This document shows, one piece after another, positions 49,521 through 58,318 of a DNA stretch of 64,000 nucleotides; position 1 is the stretch's first letter, and every line of letters starts with the position of its first letter. This stretch comes from Fulvivirga marina (GTDB taxonomy: Bacteria; Bacteroidota; Bacteroidia; Cytophagales; Cyclobacteriaceae): contig NZ_JAEUGD010000058.1 of the NCBI RefSeq assembly GCF_016775155.1, positions 261,733 to 325,732 of the forward strand, in the 5' to 3' direction. The notes under the pieces are model-generated. The model did not search any database, was not told the DNA's origin, and saw nothing but the letters and a program-made list of their open reading frames with translations. A program made the translations under genes and the position numbers.

Positions 49521-50258
49521 ATGCGTTTTCTAATCATCCCTATTCTCTTTTGCTGCTCATGCGCATCGGTTTATATTCCCAATTCACGCAACATGCCCAT
49601 TATTGATCATGGAGGTGAGGTAATAGCATCTGTAAAAGGTGGCAGTACTGGTTTTGAAGGTCAGCTGGCCTTCTCTCCAGTGGACAGGTTTGGTATAATT
49701 ACAGACGGGCTATATAAGAACAGTTCTACCAGTGAGACTGATGATGATTACCAAAAGCACGAATATCTAGGGATTGGAGCCGGGTATTACGAACCCATCT
49801 CCGACTGGGGAGTTTTTGAATTATATGGTGGTTATGGCAAAGGTGAAGGCTCCGCACAAGATGAATATATTTTCTTTACTAGCAATACCGAATATGCTAC
49901 AGGGAAATATAAACGCTATTTTGTGCAACCTGGCTTCGCTCTAAAAAAAGAAAATATAGAGTTAGGGTTCTGCTACCGAATAGCACGTGTAGAATTTTAT
50001 GAGTTTGAAGACAACAACATTCAGGGAATAGAAATAAGCAACACTATCATGGAGCCTGCCGTTGTTTTCAGGGCAGGTGGTAAAAACATCAAAATGGATA
50101 GCCAATTGGGCTTCAATATACCCATGTATGAAACAGAATTTGAATTCCCTATATTTACTATATCTGTAGGAGTAATGCTCAGGTTAGACTTCGGCAGAAA
50201 GGCTGTATCTAAATCTTCTGGCGATATGAAATCACCGGAAAACTTTCCCCAGCCTTAA
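49521..50258 (+). CDS. Outer-membrane beta-barrel-like lipoprotein
   Basis: A 245-residue exported protein from ATG 49521; an upstream in-frame TTG would only extend past the signal sequence. The lipobox LIIPILFCCSCAS makes the lipidated cysteine about residue 14. The mature part alternates hydrophobic and polar residues as in a small beta-barrel (EVIASVKGGSTGFEGQLAFS, FELYGGYGKGEG, KYKRYFVQPGFALKKENIEL, FPIFTISVGVMLRLDFGRKA). Its last 50 bases overlap the convergent moeA gene. No family is recognised beyond general barrel character. Confidence 0.6.
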   Translation: MRFLIIPILFCCSCASVYIPNSRNMPIIDHGGEVIASVKGGSTGFEGQLAFSPVDRFGIITDGLYKNSSTSETDDDYQKHEYLGIGAGYYEPISDWGVFELYGGYGKGEGSAQDEYIFFTSNTEYATGKYKRYFVQPGFALKKENIELGFCYRIARVEFYEFEDNNIQGIEISNTIMEPAVVFRAGGKNIKMDSQLGFNIPMYETEFEFPIFTISVGVMLRLDFGRKAVSKSSGDMKSPENFPQP

Positions 50259-51417
50259 AGACTGATCTCCCGGATGGCAACTGTAAAAATGCATCCGCTT
50301 CCAGCAAGTTTGCCAAATCCCCAGATCCTTTGCCAATAACAGGAATTGCCAGTAGCTGGCCTTTATCTAAATTCAATTTTACTTGTAAAAAGTAGGTTAA
50401 TGGTGGGTTAAATTCAAAATCTTCAGACAGACTGGCTTCAATCTCCCGATTGTCGATCCCATAGCACCTGTTGAGCCACGGAAGAGTATATGTATAAAAA
50501 CACATAAATGTTGAAACCGGATTACCCGGCAAAGCAAATATAGTGGTAGAAGAACTGCCGTCTTCACGTACTCCAAACCAAAAAGGTTTGCCGGGACGCT
50601 GCTTTACACCATGAAACAATTTCCTGACATTTAACTTTTCTAATATCTCTGGTACATAATCTTTTTTTCCCTTAGAAACTCCTCCACTGAGAATGACCAA
50701 ATCGTATTCCTCAACTATCTCCCTAAGCTTTACTCCAAGCACTTCCTTTTCATCATTGATATGAAATCCCTTAGACTCATGCCCGTTAACCTGTAAAGCT
50801 GATTGAAGAGCATAGGTATTGGATCTCCTAATTTGATAAGGGCTTGGTGTATCATTCACATCTACCAATTCGTCACCCGTGCTAACAATAGCAATTCTCA
50901 ACTGCCTAACCACTTCAACTGCGTGCTTACCTACAGTAGCCAAGATTGCGATTTCTGCTGGAGATAGTTTTTGATCTTTATGAATCAGTATATCATCAAC
51001 CCTCCGATCGGTTCCTTTCAAATGCACATTTTGAAACGATGTAACAGCATCAACCGATACATTGGCCACTTTGCCTGTAATATTTACGTCTTCATAACGT
51101 ATAACCACATCCGCATTTTGAGGCAACATAGCTCCAGTCATAACTTCTATACAATTTTGAGTCTCAGAAAGAGTCTGTTGCGGAGAGCCCGCTGTTTGCA
51201 TACTTTCTACATAATACTCCCTTCTACCTGCTTCCCAGGCCTGAGAGTTTATCGCAATACCGTCCATCATCACCCTATTAAAGGGCGGAAAGTCACGATC
51301 TGCTAAAATATCTTCTTTCAACACTCTGCCTATAGCCTTATCCAGGAAGATTTTTTCTTTTCCAGGCTCTAAAGTATGGGACATCACTATATCAATCGCT
51401 TCCTCTACAGAAATCAT
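50209..51417 (-). CDS. moeA: Molybdopterin molybdenumtransferase MoeA
   Basis: A 402-residue enzyme that inserts molybdenum into adenylated molybdopterin. Conserved segments are ISVEEAIDIVMSHTLEPGKE at the start, NRVMMDGIAINSQAW (D-G-x-A-I), TGAMLPQNADVVIRYEDV, the gephyrin-like core RIAIVSTGDELVDVND and YDLVILSGGVSKGKKDYVPE, and IFALPGNPVSTFMCFYTY. Length and order are standard. It is divergent from moaC-mobA across 80 bases, forming a molybdenum-cofactor cluster, and its 3' end overlaps a convergent lipoprotein gene by 50 bases. Confidence 0.95.
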   Translation of the reverse strand: MISVEEAIDIVMSHTLEPGKEKIFLDKAIGRVLKEDILADRDFPPFNRVMMDGIAINSQAWEAGRREYYVESMQTAGSPQQTLSETQNCIEVMTGAMLPQNADVVIRYEDVNITGKVANVSVDAVTSFQNVHLKGTDRRVDDILIHKDQKLSPAEIAILATVGKHAVEVVRQLRIAIVSTGDELVDVNDTPSPYQIRRSNTYALQSALQVNGHESKGFHINDEKEVLGVKLREIVEEYDLVILSGGVSKGKKDYVPEILEKLNVRKLFHGVKQRPGKPFWFGVREDGSSSTTIFALPGNPVSTFMCFYTYTLPWLNRCYGIDNREIEASLSEDFEFNPPLTYFLQVKLNLDKGQLLAIPVIGKGSGDLANLLEADAFLQLPSGRSVFKAGESFPVISYRQKI

Positions 51418-51497
51418 TTTAGTATTTTTGCTTTAGTTCAAATAACAATAAACCGGTCTTCGAAAGCACCCTTTCCTTTCTGTTATGCTTAAGAAAT

Positions 51498-52004
51498 ATG
51501 CTTTCAAGCTCAAATTTTAAGAACGTGAAAGATAACAAATTCACTCATATTGACCCTTCCGGAAACCCAAAAATGGTAGATGTTTCGGAGAAATCCATCA
51601 CAAAACGAACAGCCACTGCACAAACAAGAGTTAATGTAGGTGATGAGATACTTTCTTTATTGCAAAATGACGAAATTCACACTAAAAAGGGGCCCGTTTT
51701 TCAAACGAGCATTATTGCCGGGGTTATGGCTGCAAAAAAAACATCAGAACTAATACCATTTTGCCACCCCATAGCACTGGATGACTGCAAAATTGAAATA
51801 TTGGTCGAAGAAAAAGATATTGTAATAAACTGCACCACTATTACTACAGCTAAAACCGGTGTTGAAATGGAAGCTCTTTCAGGTGCATCAATCGCTGCTC
51901 TTACAATTTATGATATGTGTAAAGCGCTGTCTCACGATATTGAGATAAAATCAACCCAATTGATGAGCAAAACTGGTGGAAAAAAAGATTTTCACAGAAA
52001 ATGA
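51498..52004 (+). CDS. moaC: Cyclic pyranopterin monophosphate synthase MoaC
   Basis: A 168-residue enzyme that makes cyclic pyranopterin monophosphate in molybdenum-cofactor synthesis. Family hallmarks are THIDPSGNPKMVDVSEKSIT near 13-32, AAKKTSELIPFCHPIALDDC with the conserved L-I-P-x-C-H-P, GVEMEALSGASIAALTIYDM, and the closing STQLMSKTGGKKDFHR. The ATG at 51498 gives a normal length. Its stop overlaps the mobA start by four bases (ATGA). MoaA, MoaD and MoaE are not in the window. Confidence 0.96.
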   Translation: MLSSSNFKNVKDNKFTHIDPSGNPKMVDVSEKSITKRTATAQTRVNVGDEILSLLQNDEIHTKKGPVFQTSIIAGVMAAKKTSELIPFCHPIALDDCKIEILVEEKDIVINCTTITTAKTGVEMEALSGASIAALTIYDMCKALSHDIEIKSTQLMSKTGGKKDFHRK

Positions 52005-52558
52005 TTACCCCTAAACTTTATGGGTTGGTGTTGATTGGTGGTGAAAGCCGACGAATGGGCAAGGATAAGAGCTTGCTAAGCTATCACTCAAAGAACCAAC
52101 GCGCTCATAGTTATGAGCTACTAAGTGGCTGCTGTAACAAGGTATTTTTATCATGCAATGCTAACCAGACACCAGAAGTCACCCAGCCTTTTATTGAGGA
52201 TTCGAAAGATTACCTAGGTCCACTGGCAGGTTTGTTAAGTGCACAAGAAAAGTTCAGGGATGTAGCATGGCTTGTTTTGGCGTGTGATATGCCATTTGTG
52301 GACGAAGAATTACTGGATATGCTTGTGAGGTATCGCGACCCGAAGGCCTTGGCTACTTGCTTCTATCATGGATTTCCAGAACCTCTTTGTACAATCTGGG
52401 AACCATCCTCTTACAAAGCTCTCATCCAATTTGTGAACTCAGGTAACCTCAGGCCTAAGCAATTCTTAAAGGAAAACACGGTAAAGTATATTCATACTAA
52501 CTCGGAAATAAAAGACAAATTTCGAAATATCAATTCTCCTGATGAAAATGTGAATTGA
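52001..52558 (+). CDS. mobA: Molybdenum cofactor guanylyltransferase MobA
   Basis: A 185-residue nucleotidyltransferase that attaches GMP to molybdopterin, giving the MGD form used by DMSO-reductase-family enzymes such as the YdeP-type protein in this window. The nucleotide-binding N-terminus LVLIGGESRRMGKDKSLL (about 7-24) matches L-x-G-G-x-S-x-R-M-G-x-D-K. DLVLACDMPFVDEELLDML-like text (WLVLACDMPFVDEELLDML) carries the metal-binding D-M-P. Overlaps moaC by four bases. Confidence 0.92.
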   Translation: MITPKLYGLVLIGGESRRMGKDKSLLSYHSKNQRAHSYELLSGCCNKVFLSCNANQTPEVTQPFIEDSKDYLGPLAGLLSAQEKFRDVAWLVLACDMPFVDEELLDMLVRYRDPKALATCFYHGFPEPLCTIWEPSSYKALIQFVNSGNLRPKQFLKENTVKYIHTNSEIKDKFRNINSPDENVN

Positions 52559-52568
52559 GGCCAAACAA

Positions 52569-52599
52569 TTTGTAAAGAAGATAAAAGACGTAATCTTTG
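52569..52599 (+). promoter_or_regulatory. Putative fmt promoter
   Basis: TTTG at 52569-52572, an 18-base spacer, then TAATCTTTG at 52591-52599. The second box has three rather than two bases between TA and TTTG, so the match is approximate. The expected start is near 52605, 22 bases before the fmt ATG. Confidence 0.42.
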
Positions 52600-52626
52600 C
52601 ACATTCTTTAAAAACCCTGGTTAGCT

Positions 52627-53553
52627 ATGAAGGATCTTCGAATAATATATATGGGTACCCCGGAATTTGCCGTACCCTCGCTTGAAATACTTCTTGAGAA
52701 TAATTTCAATGTAGTAGCTGTTATTACGGCCCCAGATAAACCAAAGGGCCGTGGGCAAAAAATGATGACATCTCCGGTTAAGGACTGTGCTGTAAAGCAT
52801 GGCGTTCCTGTACTCCAACCTACCAACCTTAAAAGTCCAGAATTCATCGAAGAACTAAAAAGCTATAATGCTAACCTGCAAATTGTAGTAGCCTTTCGCA
52901 TGTTACCTGAAATAGTATGGAACATGCCGAAAATAGGCACATTTAACCTTCACGCTTCACTTCTTCCTCAATACCGTGGGGCTGCCCCAATTAACTGGGC
53001 CATTATTAACGGTGAAAGAGAAACTGGAGTATCTACCTTCTTTTTGAAACATGAGATAGATACTGGAAAAATCATCTTTCAGGAAAAAGAAGTAATTCAT
53101 GAGGATGATACCGTAGGGGACCTATATGAAAGACTGATGAAAAAGGGAGCGCAGTTAGTGCTTAAAACTGTTCAGGCGATTCAACAAGAGGACTACCCTC
53201 AAATCGAGCAAAATGAAAACCAGGAACTCAAAGCGGCTCCCAAAATTTTCCGGGAAACGTGTAAAATAAACTGGAGTCGATCAACGGACCGTGTTTACAA
53301 CTTTATTCGTGGCCTCTCGCCATATCCCGCTGCATGGACTGAGATCACCGGGAAAAACCTGAAGCTATTTAAAGTCAAAAAGCAAGGAATGACTGATGAG
53401 CTTAAAGCTTTACAACCCGGTGAGTATGTTACTGACAATAAAACTTATTTGCATTTCAGAACTACTGATGCGGGGGTCGATATCAAAGAATTACAAATCG
53501 AAGGCAAGCGCAGAATGGGTATTGAGGAGTTTTTAAGAGGTAATACTATCTAA
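52627..53553 (+). CDS. fmt: Methionyl-tRNA formyltransferase
   Basis: A 308-residue enzyme that formylates initiator methionyl-tRNA. Characteristic segments are LRIIYMGTPEFAVPSLEIL at the start, TAPDKPKGRGQKM, the catalytic NLHASLLPQYRGAAPINWAI (with N, H and the loop) and STFFLKHEIDTGKIIFQEK, where the aspartate lies. The C-terminal beta-barrel (YNFIRGLSPYPAAWTEITGK) completes the fold. Length is standard. It is transcribed alone; the def gene, often adjacent, is not here. Confidence 0.96.
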   Translation: MKDLRIIYMGTPEFAVPSLEILLENNFNVVAVITAPDKPKGRGQKMMTSPVKDCAVKHGVPVLQPTNLKSPEFIEELKSYNANLQIVVAFRMLPEIVWNMPKIGTFNLHASLLPQYRGAAPINWAIINGERETGVSTFFLKHEIDTGKIIFQEKEVIHEDDTVGDLYERLMKKGAQLVLKTVQAIQQEDYPQIEQNENQELKAAPKIFRETCKINWSRSTDRVYNFIRGLSPYPAAWTEITGKNLKLFKVKKQGMTDELKALQPGEYVTDNKTYLHFRTTDAGVDIKELQIEGKRRMGIEEFLRGNTI

Positions 53554-53670
53554 TCTTCCCGTAAGCCTGCCTTACCTACTGGATGTTTGGAGATTTTTTA
53601 CCAAAACAATGAATGTTTAAACTTTTATTAATTCATTTCGTTTAATATATGAAGGAAAACATTAAACAAA

Positions 53671-54105
53671 ATGGATAAGCAACTATTTCGACTGATTTAC
53701 TCAAGTCTCCGTAAAGAAAATTGTGATGCTTCAGAAATTGATAACATTCTTAATGCGTGTAAAAAAAATAATCCAGGTAAAGATATAACAGGTATACTTT
53801 TACACTCAGATAAGAAATTCATCCAGTACCTGGAGGGCGATTCAAAAGAAATCCTGGGACTATATGACCACATCAAAAAAGATGACAGACATAAAAGCGT
53901 CGTAATGTTATCATACGGACCTATAAAACAACGGAATTTTCCAAGTTGGCATATGGGATATAAGAATATTTCATTGGACAAACTTGCTTTCCAAACCAGC
54001 ATTGATCCGGCAGATAAGGAAGTGTTTATCTCCATGATTGAGGGCAAAAAACAAGACGACGATCGAGGAATTGCTGTACTTAAAAAATTCTTCGAATCTG
54101 TATAA
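53671..54105 (+). CDS. BLUF-domain blue-light photoreceptor
   Basis: A 144-residue stand-alone BLUF protein that would bind FAD and respond to blue light. Y10 in LFRLIYSS is the flavin-contacting tyrosine. CKKNNPGKDITGILLHSDKK contains the flavin-binding asparagine (33 or 34) and the T-G-x-L-L block. Q52 in KFIQYLEGD is the switch glutamine, and W93 with M95 in FPSWHMGYKN the conserved W-x-M. All residues needed for photochemistry are visible. The last 45 residues form a short helical cap (DKEVFISMIEGKKQDDD). No fused output domain exists, so signalling would go through a partner protein, which was not identified. Confidence 0.9.
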   Translation: MDKQLFRLIYSSLRKENCDASEIDNILNACKKNNPGKDITGILLHSDKKFIQYLEGDSKEILGLYDHIKKDDRHKSVVMLSYGPIKQRNFPSWHMGYKNISLDKLAFQTSIDPADKEVFISMIEGKKQDDDRGIAVLKKFFESV

Positions 54106-54205
54106 ATACATAAAACGTAGCTGTTTTACTTCTCATCTACCTTAACCAAAACAATTATTGTCCTTATTTATTTCTTATATTTTAGAATTATAAGAACTTT
54201 TGAGG

Positions 54206-54706
54206 ATGAAAATATCAATGATCGCTGCGGTCGCAGAGAACAAAGTTATAGGTAAGGACAATGATCTCGTCTGGAGTTTACCAGACGACATGAGATTTTT
54301 CATGAATAAAACCTCTGGTCATCATGTAATTATGGGGCGAAAGAATTATGAATCGATCCCCTACAAATTCAGGCCATTGCCTAATCGCACTAACATTGTT
54401 ATGACCCGTCAGGAAGGACTTATTATAGAAGGTACTCATATTGTACATAACCTGGACGAAGCCCTTCACATGGCCAAATCTAACCAGGAGGAGGAAACTT
54501 TTATTATTGGAGGCGGAGAGATCTACAGGTTGGGACTAGATGTCGCCGATATTATGTACCTTACTGAAATTAAAGCTTCTTTTGAAGGTGATGCTTTTTT
54601 TCCCGAATTCCATCATTCAAAATGGCAAGAAATTGAGCGCATACCTCATAGTATCGACGAAAAACATGCATATGCATTTGATTTTGTAACTTACAAAAAG
54701 AAGTAA
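54206..54706 (+). CDS. folA: Dihydrofolate reductase
   Basis: A 166-residue enzyme reducing dihydrofolate with NADPH. ATG 54206 is chosen over an upstream in-frame [23 protein letters not shown] (4-23) with W-S-L-P-x-D is the classic N-terminus, and the aspartate at about 28 is the proton-relay residue. [20 protein letters not shown] and [20 protein letters not shown] are cofactor-binding segments. Thymidylate synthase (thyA) is not adjacent. An SDR gene follows 33 bases downstream. Confidence 0.95.
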   Translation: MKISMIAAVAENKVIGKDNDLVWSLPDDMRFFMNKTSGHHVIMGRKNYESIPYKFRPLPNRTNIVMTRQEGLIIEGTHIVHNLDEALHMAKSNQEEETFIIGGGEIYRLGLDVADIMYLTEIKASFEGDAFFPEFHHSKWQEIERIPHSIDEKHAYAFDFVTYKKK

Positions 54707-54739
54707 CTGCGCTCCAACTCTTTAAAGCATGATAGCTAT

Positions 54740-55534
54740 ATGAATGTTAACAACAAAGTTATATGGGTGACCGGTGCTTCATCTGGCATAGGTGAAGCTC
54801 TTGCCTATGCATTGGCTAAAAGAGGTGCCAAACTAATTCTTTCTTCCAGAAGAAAAGAAGAGCTTGAACGCGTAAAGGCATCCTGCAAAGGAAAAGATGG
54901 GGATATACAAATCCTTCCTCTTGACCTTGGTCAGAGAGATTCTTTGAAATTAACTACAGAAGCTGCTGTCCAAATGTTTGGCCATATCGACATGCTAATA
55001 CATAATGGAGGCATTAGCCAGCGCTCGCTGGCAAAGGACACCGATATGGAGGTTGATCGTAAGTTAATGGAAGTAAATTATTTTGGTACTGTCGAAATCA
55101 CAAAACACCTGCTGCCTCATTTCCTGGACAGAAAGACGGGGCACTATATTGTTGTCACCAGCCTGGTGGGCAAATTCGGAACCCCATACCGGTCAGGATA
55201 CAGTGCTTCCAAACATGCTCTACATGGCTTTTTTGATTCACTAAGAGCTGAACTGCATAGGAGCAATATAAAAGTTACTATAATCTGTCCCGGATTTATC
55301 AAAACTAATGTTTCTGTCAATGCATTGACAGAAAAGGGAACAAAGCTCAACCAAATGGATGATGCTCAAGCTAATGGCATGCCCCCAGATCTATTTGCCA
55401 GAAAAATGATCCATGCCATTGAATCAGGAAAGAAGGAAGTCTACATAGGCGGAAAGGAAACTTATGGAGTATACCTTAAACGCTTCTTCCCCAGTCTTTT
55501 TGCAAGGGTAGTAAGAAAAGCCCGAGTAAGGTAG
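54740..55534 (+). CDS. Short-chain dehydrogenase/reductase
   Basis: A 264-residue classical SDR. The cofactor site WVTGASSGIGEALAYALAKR is at 9-28, DMLIHNGGISQRSLAKD holds the N-A-G-like block (here N-G-G), and VVTSLVGKFGTPYRSGYSAS, with Y-x-x-x-K in YSASKHALHG, is the catalytic triad area. The C-terminal KRFFPSLFARVVRKARV is basic and hydrophobic and may attach to a membrane, as in DHRS7-like members. The substrate is unknown. It is probably co-transcribed with folA and converges on the TolC gene 13 bases away. Confidence 0.9.
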   Translation: MNVNNKVIWVTGASSGIGEALAYALAKRGAKLILSSRRKEELERVKASCKGKDGDIQILPLDLGQRDSLKLTTEAAVQMFGHIDMLIHNGGISQRSLAKDTDMEVDRKLMEVNYFGTVEITKHLLPHFLDRKTGHYIVVTSLVGKFGTPYRSGYSASKHALHGFFDSLRAELHRSNIKVTIICPGFIKTNVSVNALTEKGTKLNQMDDAQANGMPPDLFARKMIHAIESGKKEVYIGGKETYGVYLKRFFPSLFARVVRKARVR

Positions 55535-55547
55535 AGTACCGGGGTAC

Positions 55548-56981
55548 TTACAGGTTTTCGCCAACGTTAAGCCCTGCAGACCAGTAAAGGTAAGCTTCAT
55601 TTTTTTTGTATGTTGCGTTGAGCTTGAGCAATTTACTTTTTGCCTCTATCAACTTATCCACCTGAACGTTGAGCTTAAACAGATCACTCTCTCCATTCTG
55701 CAGGTTCAGCCTCTCGGCCATTACCATAGCATTGTAGCCTGTCACCATCAACTTCTGGTTTGCTACAATTTGAATTGTATTAACCAATTCATTGTAGTGA
55801 CTGTTGATCTCATTAATTATCTCTCTCTCCCTGAAGTCGCGTTCATAGCTGTTATCATTAATCTTTAGCTTCACCTGACTTATCTTAGCTCTCTCTTTGC
55901 GTAAAAAAAGAGGGAACGAAAAGTTCAACCCGATCTTATAGTTATCTTCAAGGGTTACACTGTTTTGATCTCCTTCAGCATCAAATGGCTGATCAAGCAA
56001 ATAATACCCTAAATCTAGTCTGGGCTTCAAATTTTCCTTTGCAAGACGCTGATCGATCATCAAAGCCTCACCTTTGAGATCTAACTTTCGTAGTTCGGGG
56101 TGATTATTTCTGGCCAGCTCCAATAGACGAGTCAGCTCTTCTTCCGAAGCATTCGTCAACACTACTTTTTCCGGAATAGCATTATCCTGCAACTCAAGAG
56201 GGGCTCCTGAGGCTTCCCATAAATGATTAGACACTTTTAAGGTAGCATTGATCCTTTCAATATTAGCCTGCCGAAACTCCACCTTTCTTTTTTGCCAGGT
56301 AATAAATGCTTGTACCGTATCAATGGCAGCCACTTCCCCATATTGAAATGCCATTCGAGTTCGATCAAAAATATCATGAGCTAGATTTATCCCTTGCTCT
56401 GCCAACTTATAATTATTATAAGCGTAATACCACGCCCAATAATCTACAGTCGCCGAAAGCAACAGCTTATTAATAAGCTTAACCTGCTCATAGTCAACCA
56501 TCTCACGAAAGACAAGTGCTTGTTTGACAACTGCCCTCCGCTCATCAATGAACAACCCTCTACCTACTGTCACTGAAACTCCTCCATAAACCTGTCGGTG
56601 GTTCGTTCTTTCAGAAATATACTTTTCCGGGTTAAGGTAGTCTCCATAGTTTCTCTCAACCCCTATCTCCGGAGTAACAGGAAACCAAACAGGTATTTTT
56701 AAAGCACCTTTAAATGCATTATAATATTCAGTGTCTTTAAACGACTTCTTATTCCACCCCACTTCTATTTTGGGATCAAAACCACCACGAGCCATTCTAA
56801 GCTCCTGAGCTGCTTGTTGCGGCAGAAGTTTAGCCTGTTTAATAATAGGATGATGCTTCATTACCAACTGATAGAAATCTGCATAAGAGAAAATAACGCT
56901 ATCTGCAGACTGCGCAGCACCTGAAACTGCTACCAGGCAAAACAAGACGGTAATAATGTTATTTATCATTCTTCTTTTCAT
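55548..56981 (-). CDS. TolC-family outer-membrane efflux protein
   Basis: A protein of about 477 residues from ATG 56981, where a signal peptide begins (INNIITVLFCLVAVSGAAQS); the in-frame ATG at 57068 would overlap the adaptor gene by 110 bases. The mature part contains the two long coiled-coil repeats of TolC-like proteins, for example HHPIIKQAKLLPQQAAQELR near the N-terminus, RNNHPELRKLDLKGEALMID midway (the N-N-H-P-E-L-R motif) and a C-terminal ESDLFKLNVQVDKLIEAKSK. It should form the outer-membrane channel for the ABC/HlyD proteins encoded just upstream. Start overlaps the HlyD stop by 23 bases. Confidence 0.88.
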   Translation of the reverse strand: MKRRMINNIITVLFCLVAVSGAAQSADSVIFSYADFYQLVMKHHPIIKQAKLLPQQAAQELRMARGGFDPKIEVGWNKKSFKDTEYYNAFKGALKIPVWFPVTPEIGVERNYGDYLNPEKYISERTNHRQVYGGVSVTVGRGLFIDERRAVVKQALVFREMVDYEQVKLINKLLLSATVDYWAWYYAYNNYKLAEQGINLAHDIFDRTRMAFQYGEVAAIDTVQAFITWQKRKVEFRQANIERINATLKVSNHLWEASGAPLELQDNAIPEKVVLTNASEEELTRLLELARNNHPELRKLDLKGEALMIDQRLAKENLKPRLDLGYYLLDQPFDAEGDQNSVTLEDNYKIGLNFSFPLFLRKERAKISQVKLKINDNSYERDFREREIINEINSHYNELVNTIQIVANQKLMVTGYNAMVMAERLNLQNGESDLFKLNVQVDKLIEAKSKLLKLNATYKKNEAYLYWSAGLNVGENL

Positions 56982-58317
56982 CTGAAGGTTGTGTTTGACT
57001 TTCATAAAGGCTGGGTGGGAACCCGTTGAGTTGCCTCCAGATTTCATACCATATCGGTACATCATCAAGCATAATCCATCCTTTGGCTCCAGAACCCAAC
57101 CTTACCTGCTCAGGCCACTCTTCGTCATTCGGGTCCGGCGTAATTAATATCCTAAACTTTCCATTTTTAGCATCCATTCTATCTATGACTTTCACTATTC
57201 CCCCAAAGGAACCTACCGAAACACTTGGCCAACCGGAAAATTGCAAGGCTGGCCATCCATCAAACTCTATCCGTACCTTTCTTCCTTGAGTAATAAGTGG
57301 AACATCCATAGCCTTAACATAGAGTTCCACTGCCTTATCCAAAGACTCTGGAATAATGCTAACCACCGGCTCCCCTTCTTTGATCGTTTCACCAATCCCT
57401 GCTTTCAATGCCTTTACGATATAGCCGCTCTGTGGAGCCTGAAGATAATATTGCTGACTCCTGATCTGCATGTTTGCAATTTCATTTTTCAGCTTCGAAA
57501 TTTCAGCCTCAGATTCATATACTTCTGAAAGTGTAGCATTCCGATCAGACACAGCCTTGTTGATCTTATCTCTGTACTCCGCTGTTACACCTGTAATATC
57601 AATTCTTGCATTCATCACCTCAGCTTTACTTTGTAGAAATTTATTCTCAGCTGAGACCTGCTTCATTCTACTTTCCTGCAGCTTAGATTCAATATCCTGA
57701 AACTTTGTAAGAGCAATGTTCCCAGCTTCATACAGTACTTTGTTCCGCTCATATTGATTTTGAAAGTTTGAAAACCTCACCTTTTCAGCCTGAAAATCAA
57801 CGCTATCACTGGTTAGCTTTAATTTTGTCTGTAATAGTTTGTTTTTTGTCTGATTGAGTTTCACCTTAAGTGCCTGCTCCAGGGCCGCAATCTGATCACC
57901 CAGTGCCTCAGCCTTGTTCTTTTTAGACTTCAGGGCATTCTCTTTTGCCAAGAGTTGTTCCCCAAGACGCTCCAAAAGTTTAGGGTCAAAATATTTATCT
58001 TTGATTTCCGAAAGTAGCAGAATAGTATCCCCCCTTTCTACAAATTCTCCTTCCATTACCTTCCACTCATTAATCCTTCCCGCTATGGCACTTTCCACAG
58101 TTTGAGGACGGTTTTCTGGTGTTAGTGCTGTCACTTTTCCTTCTCCTCTAATGTTTTGCTGCCAGGGTAGGAAAAGACACACAATAAACATAAACATAAA
58201 GCCCAGCAACCATCTCGCCAGCACCTTGCCCGCATCAGGTGTTTTCAGAGTCTTGAGTGTATATAGCTCATCCTCTTTTACCCGTTTCTTTATTGATATC
58301 GATGATAAGTTTAACAT
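56959..58317 (-). CDS. HlyD-family membrane-fusion adaptor
   Basis: A 452-residue periplasmic adaptor. A single membrane helix lies at about 36-52 (LGFMFMFIVCLFLPW). Then come a biotinyl-lipoyl half-motif with ESAIAGRINEWKVMEGEFVE and VERGDTILLLS, a long coiled coil (about 125-300) and the second lipoyl half LQAPQSGYIVKALKAGIGET. A C-terminal beta-barrel domain closes the protein (KVRIEFDGWPALQFSGWPSV). This order is typical of type I secretion/multidrug adaptors. It is encoded between the ABC transporter (one base upstream) and TolC gene. Confidence 0.9.
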   Translation of the reverse strand: MLNLSSISIKKRVKEDELYTLKTLKTPDAGKVLARWLLGFMFMFIVCLFLPWQQNIRGEGKVTALTPENRPQTVESAIAGRINEWKVMEGEFVERGDTILLLSEIKDKYFDPKLLERLGEQLLAKENALKSKKNKAEALGDQIAALEQALKVKLNQTKNKLLQTKLKLTSDSVDFQAEKVRFSNFQNQYERNKVLYEAGNIALTKFQDIESKLQESRMKQVSAENKFLQSKAEVMNARIDITGVTAEYRDKINKAVSDRNATLSEVYESEAEISKLKNEIANMQIRSQQYYLQAPQSGYIVKALKAGIGETIKEGEPVVSIIPESLDKAVELYVKAMDVPLITQGRKVRIEFDGWPALQFSGWPSVSVGSFGGIVKVIDRMDAKNGKFRILITPDPNDEEWPEQVRLGSGAKGWIMLDDVPIWYEIWRQLNGFPPSLYESQTQPSDEKKNDK

Positions 58318-58318
58318 C

